DNA of 64,000 nucleotides from Diploscapter coronatus (GCA_964036155.1 OZ038422.1:76593201-76657200); one strand, 5' to 3'; positions 1 through 13,871 are shown, counted from the stretch's first letter. A program made the numbers and translations. The notes: generated by a model from the letters alone, not told the origin.

Positions 1-975
1 ATGACCCAGATGAAATAGCAACTACACAGAATAAAGTAGATTCTTATGTTCGTTATTTTAAATAATTTTTTAGGTTTCAGATGTTTGGAATTAACTCATT
101 TAGAAAATCATTTGAAATATATGACTTGAATACTGGACAAATTTTAAGAGGTCTGCTCAACAAATCCATGAATGATCGATTCAAAGAATTTTACAGGCCC
201 AGGTCCTCCTAAATGGCGTGATGGTGCATCTGTGGCTCATTTCAAAGACAAATTGTATTATTTGGGTGGATTGGATTCTAAAACATATAAAGAAACGAGT
301 CGAATTGATGTAAGAAGATCAAATGAAAGTCCACGAACTAATTTATTCAGGTTTTAATAGATGAGAAATGGAAAAGAGGGCCTGTATTTCCTCTTCCAGT
401 TAGTGATGTTCAAACAATAACATGCGATGAAAGTTTATATGGTCGCATTATAGCATATTCATTATTGTAATCATGGATATTTAGTTATTGATCGTGACCG
501 TTCATTTTTTGATAAACAGACTAGTAGTAAGATATATCGATTATCAGACGATGAACATGAGTGGATTGAAGTAGGAGAAATTGAAAAAATTTATTGGGGT
601 TGTGCAGTCGCATCGCTAAATGGGAAAATTTACATAACTGGAGGACAGAAATAGTTAGTTTTGTATGATAAATAGTGCATCATTATATATTTAGCTGGAG
701 AGTATTAAAATCCTGTCTGTGTTTCAACCCCTCAGCTCCAGTTAACAGTCGAATTTTTCGAATCGCTGATATGAATTATGCAAGATATGATCATTCGCTC
801 ATTTTCGCTAACGGGAAATTGTATGCAATCGGAGGGTGAGCTGAGATTTTCCATATCTTTATACGAAATATTTATTAACTTGGATTTCAGATTTTTTAAT
901 GAAAATTTTTGTAATTCAATCGAGGAATACGATCCACAAACGAATAAATGGCGTGTAGTCGGAAAATTAATATAA
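1..975 (+). CDS. Kelch-repeat protein, 3' part (5' end outside window)
   Basis: I splice exons 3-35, 81-150, 197-309, 351-441, 485-653, 695-835 and 891-975 into one open frame. They encode beta-propeller blades with the Kelch signature: glycine pairs after a hydrophobic strand (YYLGG, YITGG, LYAIGG), followed by a tyrosine and a tryptophan in the next strand (EEYDPQTNKW). Kelch propellers are binding modules, often the substrate arm of BTB-Kelch/Cullin-3 ubiquitin ligases, but no BTB or BACK domain is inside the window, so the class stays open. All introns are GT-AG and 41-65 bases long. The stop is TAA at 973-975, and an AATAAA-type signal follows near 1025. The frame looks intact. Position 1 lies inside or just before an exon, so the gene starts upstream. 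Confidence 0.8.
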
Positions 976-1291
976 AATAAAGCCTGATCATAACAATCTC
1001 AGATTTGATATAGAAATTTTATTCAATAAAATGTGAAAGCAATAATTTAATTTCAATGCACATGATACAGGCAACTCTCAAATGCATTCAAAAGTGATGA
1101 GGGGAAATTGCAACTGAAATAAATATTTTATTTCAAAGATTCTGTAACCAAATTTATTATTTATTTCAAATAAAACGAGAATAATATTTTGAGATTTTCA
1201 TAGATCAAGTTGTCGCTCATCGTTCAGTTATCCTTTGCAGGATATCCAGGAAGTACCACGAGGAGGTAGACGAACATCACTTCCCGCCACA
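976..1291. other. Spacer between convergent Kelch and MACPF genes
   Basis: AT-rich, with no open frame. It holds the presumed 3' ends of both genes (AATAAA-like near 1025 on the plus strand). Nothing else seen. Confidence 0.5.
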
Positions 1292-2538
1292 CTAACACAC
1301 ACACACACACACCTGAAAACTTAAATATTTAGATTTTTAAAATTGTATCACGTCATTACCACCATGAAATGGTTCAGTCTATCCTCTCGGATATCGCCCG
1401 ATTTGGCCTTTGAGTAATCCGTATCGAATTTGAACCAGGTCCTGCTTTTCCTCTAAATTTATCAATCAAAATACGCTTTATATCTAACTAGCTATTTATC
1501 TCTTACCTATCCTAACTCTTTAAAAGAGCTTAATACGAATTTTCAATTTTCTAAATGATTACCTTGAGATCGAAGTTTGAAGCTTTGATATCAGTGCAAC
1601 CACTTTTCTCGTTAGCTTTATAGTATGTGCTAGTCACATTTTCGCACAGGAACTTGATTCTGCTTCTATCATACTGTGATGTCAATTCCATATTCAATAT
1701 ATTGCAGATGGGCTTGACGTGATATTTCAGTGGGGCCTCCATTAGTACTTCGTATGTTGCCTATTCGAAAGGGAAGTATTTACTGAAAATTAATTATTCG
1801 ATAAATTCGAATAACATTTTTACCAGTTAAGTTTCCGTTCGACTGAAGAAGCATTTTGGCCCATGCATCCAGATTTTAATCATAGGTAATAGAAATATTC
1901 GAATATAGTGAATTAGAATAAGTATTCTTCAATAGAGGCGCCCAACTCAACTCTAGTGATGATGTGCGTTCCATAGTCGCTAATAAATTGGTCCATTAAT
2001 ATTATAGATTGGTTCGTGTTATCCATGATTAGGGCTTCTTTGATCCATTGGTTTACGTTGGTTTTAATTTTTTCATTGCATCGGGCTATGCTCAGGGCTA
2101 CTGACTCTTGGTAACTGCAAATATAAATATTGTCAGCTGGGAAGTATATCTACCGTAAAACCTGCAATAGAAGTCCACTTCCAAAATGCTAGAACTACCC
2201 ACTATCCATGTCTGATCATTCCAGAAAGTATTTTATGATGCTCTTTAGAGCTTATGGATCATTTCCATTTTTGATTTGAAGATTATAAGACGCTTAGATG
2301 ATAAAATATGGCGGTTTGAAAAGTCGAAATTTATGGTAGATGGACTTCTATTTTAGATTTTACGGTATATGTACAAAATAAAATGAATTCAATTTGATCG
2401 AAACTTTTTAGATTTTTAAAAACGGTAAGTCTTATCGAAAGTTATGTTCATTTTTGTGTCGAATATATGCTCTACAGCAGCTTACCTTACGATAAAAGTC
2501 GTTTTTCTCCAATATTCATCTTTGTACAAGTTATTTTT
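1292..2538 (-). pseudogene. MACPF-domain gene fragment, MPEG1/perforin-2-like, probably decayed
   Basis: Recognisable exons read on the minus strand: about 2486-2538, about 1930-2114, 1563-1760, about 1364-1452, and a short last exon ending at 1292-1294. The 1930-2114 exon holds the MACPF signature (DYGTHIIT followed by VELGA). The 1563-1760 exon ends in YY-x2-N-x3-GCTD-x3-SNFD, which matches the end of the MACPF domain in macrophage-expressed gene 1 proteins. That family inserts pores into microbial membranes inside phagosomes. Signs of decay: no signal peptide or N-terminal half is visible, no GT donor precedes an in-frame stop after the YGTH exon, a 226-base inverted repeat sits in one intron, and the last exon is essentially a (GT)9 microsatellite running into TAG. 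A weak GC donor or an unseen exon could still rescue it, so a poorly modelled live gene is possible. The family call is firmer than the pseudogene call. Confidence 0.6.
2145..2370. repeat. Inverted repeat element in MACPF intron
   Basis: The left arm near 2145-2179 and the right arm near 2336-2370 are inverted copies sharing ACCGTAAAA and AATAGAAGTCCA with a few mismatches. The whole unit is about 226 bases with no coding capacity. This fits a MITE or a snap-back hairpin. It lies in the intron between the 1930-2114 and 2486-2538 exons. Confidence 0.7.
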
Positions 2539-2539
2539 G

Positions 2540-4294
2540 TTCAAAATACGTTGATTTTAGCATCGAATAATGTTCGATTTAGACGAACAGTAGAGTTGAG
2601 ATACGATATCTGAAAGTTAGAAGAGTGAAAATGTTGAGAAGGGTTGGTGAAAAGCAGTTGTTTTTCAAACGATTTGAAAGAGAGAGAAGAGCGAGGATCG
2701 ATGATTTTAGAAAGAAAGGGGCTGACAAAAGCGCACTTTTTATATGGCAAATAAAGGCGGAGTCAGCGAAATAATGCAAGAAGAGATCCAGAGTTATATA
2801 AACCTAAAAGTTGATTCTGCAAACGAGAACCTTAATGCTTAGTAAATACATAAAATATCAACACAGGAATTAAAACTCATGAAGATCAATAATATTTCAC
2901 GCAGTTTTACAGCATTTTCATGCAAAAGAAAAAGAAATATTGAAATGCAAAAATTTGATTGAAAAATTAGAATGAAATAGACCACAATATGATAAGGAAA
3001 ATTGGAGAAGAATGAATGAAGGAACAACTTTTTCATACACCGATTCCACTGTAAGGAAGTAAAGTGGATGCTCATCGATTGAAAGTGGTCTGATAGGTGA
3101 AATAGTGCGTGAAAAGATGCAGACTGGTACGAAAGGGAACTTGCTTTCAGTGCAAAGTTGAGAAGGATTGATGAAAAGTGGCTGTTTTGCACGATTTGAA
3201 TATAATAAAGTCGAGAAGATGGACGAAATTTCGTTTTTGTTTTCGCAATCTAAAAATTTTCGTCCAGCCCTGATGTCGAAAATGGAAATTTTTGGATTTT
3301 CGCGCCATTCTCACCTGTGAAAAATGAAAACTCGCAACTCGCAAGCGCGTTGGTCAGTGGTTATATCTTGGTCGCGCGCGGTCGGCTCCAAATCCTTCTG
3401 AAATTCACATTTGTCCCTAACTTCTTCCGAGAAATTATTTTCGGTCCCAAAAATACCCTAATCTACCTACCCAAAAATTTCAAGTTTCTCCCCTCCAACC
3501 TTTACCTCCTTCAAATTCCACCTGGTTCAAATTTGGCGCTCAAATTTAAAAATTTTCAAGACTTCAAAAACATGGAAAATTGTCGAAGTTTCGCAATTTC
3601 AAAATTCTGCCTAGATTTTGTGAGTTGGAATTATCGAGTTTTCTTTTGGGAGTTTTCAAAATCCTTAAAATTTTCAAAAGTTTTGAAATTTCAAATTTCT
3701 ATTCGAACGTTAGGGTTTTGTGAGTCGGAGTTGTGTAGTAGTCTCTTTCCGTCTTTTCCCCTATTTTCCTTCCCCTCTATCGGTGGTATCTAGTGCTGGT
3801 CTTTGTCGATCTCCCTCTGCTTTCTCTTTCGCAACCCGTCTGCTACTCTGTGCTCTCTCGATCCCTCACTCTCTCCTCTTTGCATCGATCGTCTTCTCTT
3901 CGTCCTTCCAATGCAAGAGGGGGGTCATTTCACATCCCTTCTTCTCTTTCTTTTTCTCTCTATCGTCCGTTCTTTCCCTAACTCTCCCTGTGCTGCGGGT
4001 CAATTGCTGGTGTTTTTTTCGTCCCTACGTCTCTCTTCATATTCCAGTCAGAAATGTTGGCGACCAAACTGCGTTTTTGAATTGAGTTTTGAATATCTTA
4101 GGTCGTTCTCTACCCCTATCTCTCAACATAAGGGGAATTGCATATTGTGCAGTCATCAGCATTTTTATTCCTTTTCTCAGTTCATGTCGACACGACTTTT
4201 CATTTGCCTCGTAAAACATAACAACTTGGTTCATAATTTCGTCTGGCTGTAGCGTGTTAATCTTCCTACATCGAGCCTAAAATTTGTATTTTCA
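2540..4294. other. Spacer between MACPF fragment and beta-tubulin; tubulin upstream region
   Basis: No supported gene. The first kilobase is AT-rich, and its several minus-strand frames have no recognisable motif. From about 3720 to 4020 the plus strand turns strongly pyrimidine-rich (runs of CTCTC, TTCCC), ending some 270 bases before the tubulin acceptor at 4295. This is the likely promoter or outron of beta-tubulin. No clear TATA box could be picked out. Confidence 0.5.
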
Positions 4295-4295
4295 G
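4290..4295 (+). promoter_or_regulatory. Probable trans-splice acceptor of beta-tubulin
   Basis: ATTTTCAG ends at 4295, forty bases before the ATG at 4335, with no coding exon upstream. In nematodes this pattern usually marks spliced-leader addition. An ordinary 5'UTR intron is the alternative. Confidence 0.5.
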
Positions 4296-4334
4296 TGAGT
4301 CAGCGCACCCAACGCCAACCTTTCGTCAGTCGTA

Positions 4335-7025
<2,691 letters not shown>

Positions 7026-7683
7026 ACGCTTCAGTCTACCCACACGAAAATGCCAGCTTTGGTGCTTACTTCCAATTTTTTTTGGGTCAGGGGCGATTTA
7101 TAAAAAATTTAGGTAGTATCCTCGAATTTTTTCTACAAATTACCCCCATCCCTCGTCCTTTCTGCTTTTCCCACTGCCTTTTGCCTTGCACTATTCAAAA
7201 AGTGAAAATATTTTTCTCGTGTGAAATGCTTCATCGCTAAGTTTCCTGCAAGCTTTTAGCATTTGAGCAGATTTTACGCGATAAGGAATATCTTTCAGTT
7301 TTTTGTCATTTTCTCTTCCAAATCACTTAAAATTCCATCCATCCAACGAAGCGTTCTCTCATTTTGCAGGTGCAGGTGAAACCCCCGAGCAGCAATCTAA
7401 GTTATTTCCCCTACTTATTTATTTTATTTATTCCCTTGCTTTTGTTATTTTTGTGGTTGACTTCGAAAATTTTATCCCCCATTCAATTGAAAACTTGATG
7501 TTTTCCAAGTGTTGATGAGTTTTACAATGAAGATAATAAATTTTATGGAAGAATGCTATTTTTGTTTGTCTTTATTGAAATGAAATGCAAATAAGATGAA
7601 ATTGCCATAGCATCCCTAGGATACGATTTGAAAAATATCGAGAAAAGGAGAATTTAGCAAATTCATTCGATTTTCCAGAAAAT
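7026..7683 (+). terminator. Beta-tubulin 3'UTR, AATAAA signal and short intercistronic gap
   Basis: The AATAAA hexamer is at 7535-7540, about 510 bases after the stop. Only about 140 bases separate it from the acceptor TTTTCCAG ending at 7678, five bases before the next gene's ATG. That spacing resembles a nematode operon junction. No other gene lies in the interval. Confidence 0.6.
7218..7281. repeat. Short inverted repeat, copy 1 of the CTGCTC-ATTGCTAAA family
   Basis: Arms begin CGTGTGAAATGCTTC at 7218 and end GAGCAGATTTTACGCG at 7281, giving a 64-base near-palindrome. It lies in the beta-tubulin 3'UTR, so the mRNA could carry the hairpin. Related copies lie at 7850, 38625, 50613 and 51486. 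Confidence 0.65.
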
Positions 7684-9695
7684 ATGGAACTGAAAACCAC
7701 TATTTGCTTACTTCTAATTTTCATCGCCTTATTTTTGCTACTTCCTTGGATCGTTTACAACGAAGAATCGGGTCCTGAGCAAGAAAATTTGGAATTCAAA
7801 TTTGAGAGGGAGTTGAAGGTAAAAGAATATTCAAAAATCTATAAGTCTAGGAATCTGCTTCATTGCTAAATTTTTTTTTTTTTATAAATATTTAACAATG
7901 GAGCAGATTTTAATAAATGCTAGATTTGCTGGATTTACAATAATTGAAATTTTACTGGAATATCTATCAATTGGGCACGTTTTACATGTGTAATAGATTT
8001 ATTAAGTTTTGAAAATGAAATAATCCTAAAATCCCAAGAGATGGAGCGGCATTTCATATTGTCCTTCATCTTTGAGAAACATAAGATTGCCTTTATTTCC
8101 TGCAACGAAGCATTCTCTGAAGGCCATTCTTTAGCAGAGCCACCCCATATCTCTTCAGCTCATCTCATTTCTCCCCTCTTCTCCTCTGCGCCCCCTAGTC
8201 TTTCATTAATCCTATCATCCGAATTACGAATTACTTGACCCATTCTTCCTTCATCTCAATACATTACGCATAAACAAATGAAAATGAATTGGTAGCAAAT
8301 GCATAACAATTGACGCATTGAAAATCTGTAATGAAACGATTTGAAATCGATGAAAGTTTGTCTGTGTTAAAAAAATTTAAAGTAGAGAAAAACCGTATTT
8401 TAGGGAATTATTGAAGCTCAAAAATATTCTTTTAAAACTATTTTTAGGCTATGGCCGACCGATCCCGACTAGCGCGAATGGTCTATCTGATGTATCAAGA
8501 GTCTCTGAACGACTCAAGTATTGATGCTGCCGCAGGTTGGTACAAATAAATAAATAAATTCGTATTCTATTCTATAAAATCCATGAAGATCAGCTCTATC
8601 GGATTCGTTGATTTCAGCCAATTTACTGACTCATCTGAAGACCTACTATCCAACTCAGAGAGATCTCGAATTGACTGGCAACTACAACACATATTGGACT
8701 TACCATAATAGGTAAGTACGAGATCGTCTGATTTTAAAAATTCGGAAAGAAGACGCTATTATTTAGCATCTACCGTGCAATCGAGCAATCGCTGCACATC
8801 GCTTACGATTTACCCATCCAAGAGCTCTCTCTTATTGGAGTTATCAGCACTTTTGTCTATCGAATAATCGGTTTTTCCGTACTAGCCATATTCACAGGTC
8901 TAAATAACTGTTATTCATTCATTACGATTCAATTTTAGCTTCAATGTCTCTGTTAATTTACTCAGTCTTTTTCCTACTTGCGTCTTTAATTCTTTGTCTC
9001 GATTTTCGAGGGTCTCAGAAATTATCAGCCATGTTCAGTTCTGAACAGTCGGCGAGGCAACTTGTTAGGTTAAATTCCAAAACAAAATCTAAATCTGAGG
9101 AAAAAATCTTTCAGAAATTCTATCGTTTTATTATTGTCAGTACTCTACACGGTTGCTATAATGTTCGTGGGTAACAGTTAGTTTCTAGCAATTTTTAATT
9201 TCACCTAAAATTAATTATATTTTTCAGTAGGAGCAGCCTCAAAGGAGCAAGGTTGGGACAGGTTGAACAGCTTTCGCTACGTCGTTTCGATTTGGATTAG
9301 CAACGCCAAATTCGATGAATTTTTGCCTCCGGCGGTGGTTAAGTGCAACGTAAGTCAGACTGAATGATTCAATCAGAGACATGATTTTGACTTTAGAATT
9401 TTAACATCTGGTTCAGCAGGGTTCTAACTGTCCGGGCCATGTCGAAAATTTTCGGCCCGTTTAGAACCACGATCTAGTTCCGACTCTAAATTTTAATTTT
9501 CAGATAAGCCTATGGCAATCCACAGTCTACCTCTCCAGATACGTAGCTCTGTTCTCGGCATTTGCCCTTCTGCTCCATTCCCTGGTTGCATTCTTCAGCA
9601 GATTTTCATCGCTCATCTTCACGAAGATCAAGAAAATGGAAGAAATCGAGGTTGAGCCGATCAACCCGCTGATTTACAAGAAGAAGAATAACTGA
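7684..9695 (+). CDS. Multi-pass membrane protein, unrecognised family
   Basis: Exons 7684-7818, 8448-8535, 8618-8711, 8767-8897, 8939-9068, 9115-9170, 9228-9349 and 9504-9695 give 315 residues in frame. I do not recognise the family. Five hydrophobic segments are visible: one at residues 5-23, three close together in the middle (roughly 120-210) and one near 265-285. Between the first and second lies a soluble stretch of about 90 residues with several Tyr and Leu positions. The C-terminus is basic (KKKNN). The ATG is chosen because the acceptor TTTTCCAG ends five bases upstream. The gene follows beta-tubulin at operon-like distance. Intron 1 carries a copy of the inverted-repeat family, and intron 7 holds a GGTTCTAA...GGGCC hairpin at 9420-9468. 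Confidence 0.8.
7850..7913. repeat. Short inverted repeat, copy 2 of the CTGCTC-ATTGCTAAA family
   Basis: The left arm AATCTGCTTCATTGCTAAA and right arm TTTAACAATGGAGCAGATTT face each other across an AT spacer. It lies in intron 1 of the membrane-protein gene. Confidence 0.75.
9420..9468. repeat. Hairpin in intron
   Basis: GGTTCTAACTGTCCGGGCC (9420-9438) is largely complementary to GGCCCGTTTAGAACC (9454-9468) across 15 bases. This GC-rich stem is unusual for an intron this AT-rich. It sits in the last intron of the membrane-protein gene. Confidence 0.6.
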
Positions 9696-10289
9696 TCGGA
9701 ATAATTTGAACGAGAAAAAATAAATGTTGTAAACAAATTGGATTTGATCAAAGTCATCGTATTAATAGCGGAAGTTTCATAATCATATTTTAGTTTCCAC
9801 TTTAGGTGGAATACTATAAATTTTGAGAAAGCCAACATGGCCTTCTTTATGGAAGATAGGATCTCCAAAAGTCTTCGCAACAAATACGCAGATCTTCAAA
9901 CTTAATCCACTAGATGAATCACTAAATTTTACGCTAGTGAAGCTGACCATCCTCTTCTGTATGAGTAGGTGTGTCTCCTAACCTAATGCAAACCTCTCCA
10001 TAGGTCGCCTAGAACTTTTTGTAAAAAATCACTCAATATCTTCCTAATGATATCCCTGAAAATGGATGACCTTTACAAATGGATGAGTGTGTGCGTGTGT
10101 GTGACTTGATTGGGGATTTCTACGATGCTGCTGTCCTTCCGTCTACGTCACAGCTAGTCTTCATATCTCTCGATTCAGCTTTTTCTTCATCTACCTCTCC
10201 TCGTCTTTTCCCTTTCACATCGTCTTCCTTCCCGTCCTGGCCTCGTATCGCATTCCCTGCATTCTCCCTCCTCCATCTCTGCCCGAGAA
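9696..10289. other. Spacer upstream of the cysteine-rich secreted gene
   Basis: An AATAAA-like signal for the preceding gene lies near 9718. A short GT-rich run is at 10088-10102 and a CT-rich stretch spans 10140-10280. No coding frame is supported here. Confidence 0.5.
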
Positions 10290-11749
10290 ATGTTCATTCA
10301 GCCCCGTCCCGTGTTCGTGATTGTCTTCTGCTCGATTACTTGCGTTATTGGATATGTCACCAGGTACTTTATTGATCGTTATCTCAAAAGTAAATTTTAT
10401 GCTAAAGGAAGCTTTGAATTTGATTACAGATTCAAGCGGGACTTCATGTATATATCCGATGCCAATGGTACTGATGCCAATTGTTTTGAGGTATCGAAAA
10501 ATTCCCGAGTTATGCTTTTAGCTGATATGGCTAGGAAAAACTGAGGAAGCATTTAGTGCATTTTTCATCTAACGTAGCAAGGATTTATTCCACGAAGTCT
10601 TAAATTGTCTAAAAATTCCGAACTTTCCATAATTCAAATATTGTACCGGCCAAGTTAAATGAAAATTCGTGCGTTGAAGTGCGCGTATGAACTATGCGCA
10701 AAGAGAGAGGCAGAGTGGCAGAGAAAGGAAGTCAGCGTGGGACAGTAGAAAGAGTAGTACGTAATTTCCTGTGTCTCTCGCCTTTTCTCATTATTTTCAA
10801 AACTCGAACTTTTACTTACTTTGACCGCTACAATAGAATGATTTCAGACCTGCAACTCCAAATTCAAGAACGACTTTGAATTCAGTTTCAACCTATCATT
10901 GTCAGATTTCTACGATTTCCCATTCCATCCTCTAGTTCTGGACCATTCGTCATATCTACTCTACTGTAAATTAGCAGAACAGAAGACCCGGTGTTATATC
11001 GATCAGTGCAATGATTTATCAGCAGATTCAACGTTTTCCCCAGCTAACTTTATCTGTGCCTTTAAACGGAACCACTTTACAGGTATCAGATTCGTAAACG
11101 ATTTAACACAGATGTTTAAAAAACTAGCTTCGAAATTAAAGAAATCAAGAATTCTCTTGCAGAGAGTCGTTCATGTCTCGCTGAGGCAGAGCCTATCACT
11201 TTTTTGAAATGCGATCAGCAGTGTCACGATGAAGTCGTTGCGCAGAGACAGCAACAATTGGCTAGTAAACGGGACTCTAATCAGGTAACTTTAACCGCAT
11301 AAACTTGTTTTATTCTATTTTTTTTATAGGTATTCCTATCATCTAACCTGGAGAACTATGAGGCTGAACTCAATCAGTTGTGCACGTTCCAAGTTTGCTA
11401 TTTGAAGTGCTATATTCCGATTGTAAAAGAAGTTTGCGGAAGTCGTGCTGATCGAGCGATAGATGTTGTGAGATCATTGGTTGAATCACACGCAGGTGAT
11501 AAATATTTCATAAAGTATAAATTGATCACTAATGACTGATTCTCCATCGAAATTTGTCATCAGATGCATCAATCGATACCATTCGATTCAATTAGATGGT
11601 GGCATTTATAATTTATTCTTTCAGACGACATAAACGACTGGCACATCGTCACAGGCAACTACGAGAATCTTCCATCCAGTTGCAAATCGTTGTCATCTAG
11701 ACAGAGCGACAATGCTGATCCTGTGCTTCAAATCATTAATGCTGCTTAG
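10290..11749 (+). CDS. Secreted cysteine-rich protein, possibly chondroitin proteoglycan 4-like
   Basis: Exons 10290-10363, 10430-10490, 10848-11082, 11163-11284, 11330-11495 and 11625-11749 make 260 residues with every phase matching. The N-terminus has a clear signal sequence (VFVIVFCSITCVIG after a short basic start). About a dozen cysteines are spread through the mature part, with spacing such as C-x3-C-x7-C-x2-C and later C-x4-C-x3-C followed by an EVCG turn. I associate this pattern with the nematode CPG4 domain of eggshell and matrix chondroitin proteoglycans, but only by memory of the pattern. No obvious Ser-Gly attachment cluster is present. The safest description is a secreted, disulfide-rich nematode protein of unknown role. 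Confidence 0.75.
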
Positions 11750-12514
11750 TTTTATGCTCATAACTTATAATTTATTCATTCCGAGTCTCTTAATTGCAAT
11801 CATTTTGACGGGTTGTTAACTTAGAGTGATTAATAATTTATTATTTCTTGTTATTAATAAAGCTATTTTTATTAAAGCGATTCCAATCTTGTTTCAGGCT
11901 AGCGTGAGATCATTCAATAACATTTTGTTTATTTGACTAATATCGGATATAACCTCCATACGACAAAGCTTTTCGGCTATCCCTAAGAGGTAGATATAAA
12001 AGGGATAAATTATGGACAGTCATAATCTGTCAATAGAGATGGGCTGAGGCAGATTTGTTAGCACAGATGCAGTTGCCCCGTGGCAATGCATTGCGCATGA
12101 TCGATGACAGGGATTGATTGATTGATTTAGTCAATAGATCAGCCTGATGGATAATTTGCATACCTTTTTCATTCTAGTCTAAAATCACCCCATTTCCCAT
12201 CTGCTAGTGGTACAAATCATTACCCTTCCACTAATTCCATGCTTTCGACCTAAACTTATCTGCAATTTTTTCTATTTTAAATTGTATTACTTTATAAAGT
12301 TTTTTTTTTTTTAAATCTTATTCGTTTTCTTCCGTTATTGATTTTATTTTGTAATCCTCATAGTTCGCGTTGTTCAACAAAATAATCGCTTCCTTCCATG
12401 CATTGTTTGTCCAACTACCGTATTCTCCATTATTCTACCATTCGGTACCCCTTTTCCAGCCAGACTATCTATTTCCCAAAAACAGCAAGGATTTTCAGGA
12501 ATCGATCGATTTCG
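11750..12514. other. Spacer upstream of bHLH gene
   Basis: AATAAA for the upstream gene lies near 11855. The remainder is AT-rich with no gene. It ends with the acceptor ATTTTCAG near 12499, 15 bases before the bHLH ATG, a probable trans-splice site. Confidence 0.5.
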
Positions 12515-13871
12515 ATGGCCTTCATTCCGACGTCATCATTCAACGCCGCTCTCTACAGCAATGCGGCTCTGTTGTCGTCATCCATCAGTCAGAATGCTAT
12601 CATCATTCCGACTCCTATTAGCACTGAAGGTCTAACTTATCCAAAAGCTATTATAGTCACTCAAACTTGAATTAGAGTTTCGACGTCAAGAAGAAGAAGA
12701 AGAGCATTCAATCATGAATTTATACAACGTTTAACAAATAATTTTGTTCTTTCAAAAGTTAATTTTATTTTCAGGCTCCGATTCGAATTCATCCACTTCC
12801 CGTAAGTCTGATTCAGCCTCTTCCAGTCCTGCGGCTCGCAAAGTCGTCAACCCCTTTGATCCAGAAGCCACCGTACCTCTGCCTTTCCAATTGGACGACC
12901 AATTCGGACCTTACTCGACCTCGGTCTGGAAGCGGAACGAACGAGAGCGATGTCGGGTTCGCTGCGTGAATGAGGGATACGACAGATTGAGAAATCATCT
13001 TCCGTTGGCTAACAAGTTGGTTTAAAGACGAAACTTGTAAACCGCAAGATATCACAGCACAGGGCTTAACAAAACTGTATGAGAAAAGATATTGTCCCTT
13101 AGGGACCGCAAATGGTTATGCAAAAATAGATATATTTTGGTAGTATTTAGCTTCAACCGATCAATTAGGGTATAACTAACAATAAAAATCATTTTTGATT
13201 GAAAAATTCCATAAAGACAGTCACCCAAATGAACACGTTTTTATTCGCCACAAAATCTTCATGAACACGAGTGAGCACACGAATTTTGTGCTGATTTTTA
13301 GCACAGACCCGTTTCACTGGATGGTTCATCGAATTAGACCTTACCTTTTTATGGCTAGCCACTTTGAAGCATACTTGCTTCCTATTTTTAGGCTTTAAAA
13401 TGATCACCTTCCAAAACAGCGAAAAATGTAAAAAGGCATAGTTTGCGGTTCCTATGTATCCTGTCCTTCCCAACCTTATTCGCATGTTTTGCCATAATGT
13501 CTTGTGGTTTAAATTACCTATTTTTGTTAAAAATAACTAGAATTTGAATTTTATCGATTTTTCAGCGACAAACGAATCTCGAAGGTCGATACATTGCGTC
13601 TGGCAATCAGGTACATTCGACACTTGGACGCGATGCTGCAGAGAGATGACCATATTTATCAGTAAGTTCATTTTTCTTCTTTCTATCAGTAAAGATAATA
13701 AAAGAAGTACGATAAATATCGAATAAAATTTTCTAAGTTCTAAAATGCATTAATTTCCTAAAAAATCATGGTTTCAGTTGCCGTTGCTTCGTCGGCTTCC
13801 AGGAAGAATCTGAAGGCAACATTCGACTGGATATGACGACGAGAGGGCATCCGCGCAACCTTCATCAATAA
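12515..13871 (+). CDS. Achaete-scute family bHLH transcription factor
   Basis: Exons 12515-12629, 12775-13015, 13566-13661 and 13778-13871 give 181 residues. The basic region reads RNERERCRVRCVNEGYDRLR, followed by a helix-loop-helix ending in SKVDTLRLAIRYIRHL. The Asn-Glu-Arg-Glu-Arg E-box contacts are all present. The CVNEGY and KVDTLR(L)AIRYI blocks match the ASCL3/4/5 branch of achaete-scute proteins better than atonal or Twist proteins. These factors bind E-boxes as heterodimers with a class I (E/Daughterless) partner and specify neurons or gland cells. A serine-rich stretch precedes the bHLH, and a short cysteine-containing tail follows. One intron splits the loop of the HLH. A Caenorhabditis counterpart (hlh-4, hlh-6 or another) cannot be chosen from this alone. 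Confidence 0.88.

Noticed and set aside
2541..3344. Minus-strand frames that might supply the missing N-terminus of the MACPF gene
   Set aside because: No signal peptide or MACPF similarity could be read in them, and phases do not connect.
3317..4252. Overlapping plus-strand frames before beta-tubulin
   Set aside because: Arise from the pyrimidine-rich upstream region; composition is Ser/Phe/Leu low complexity.
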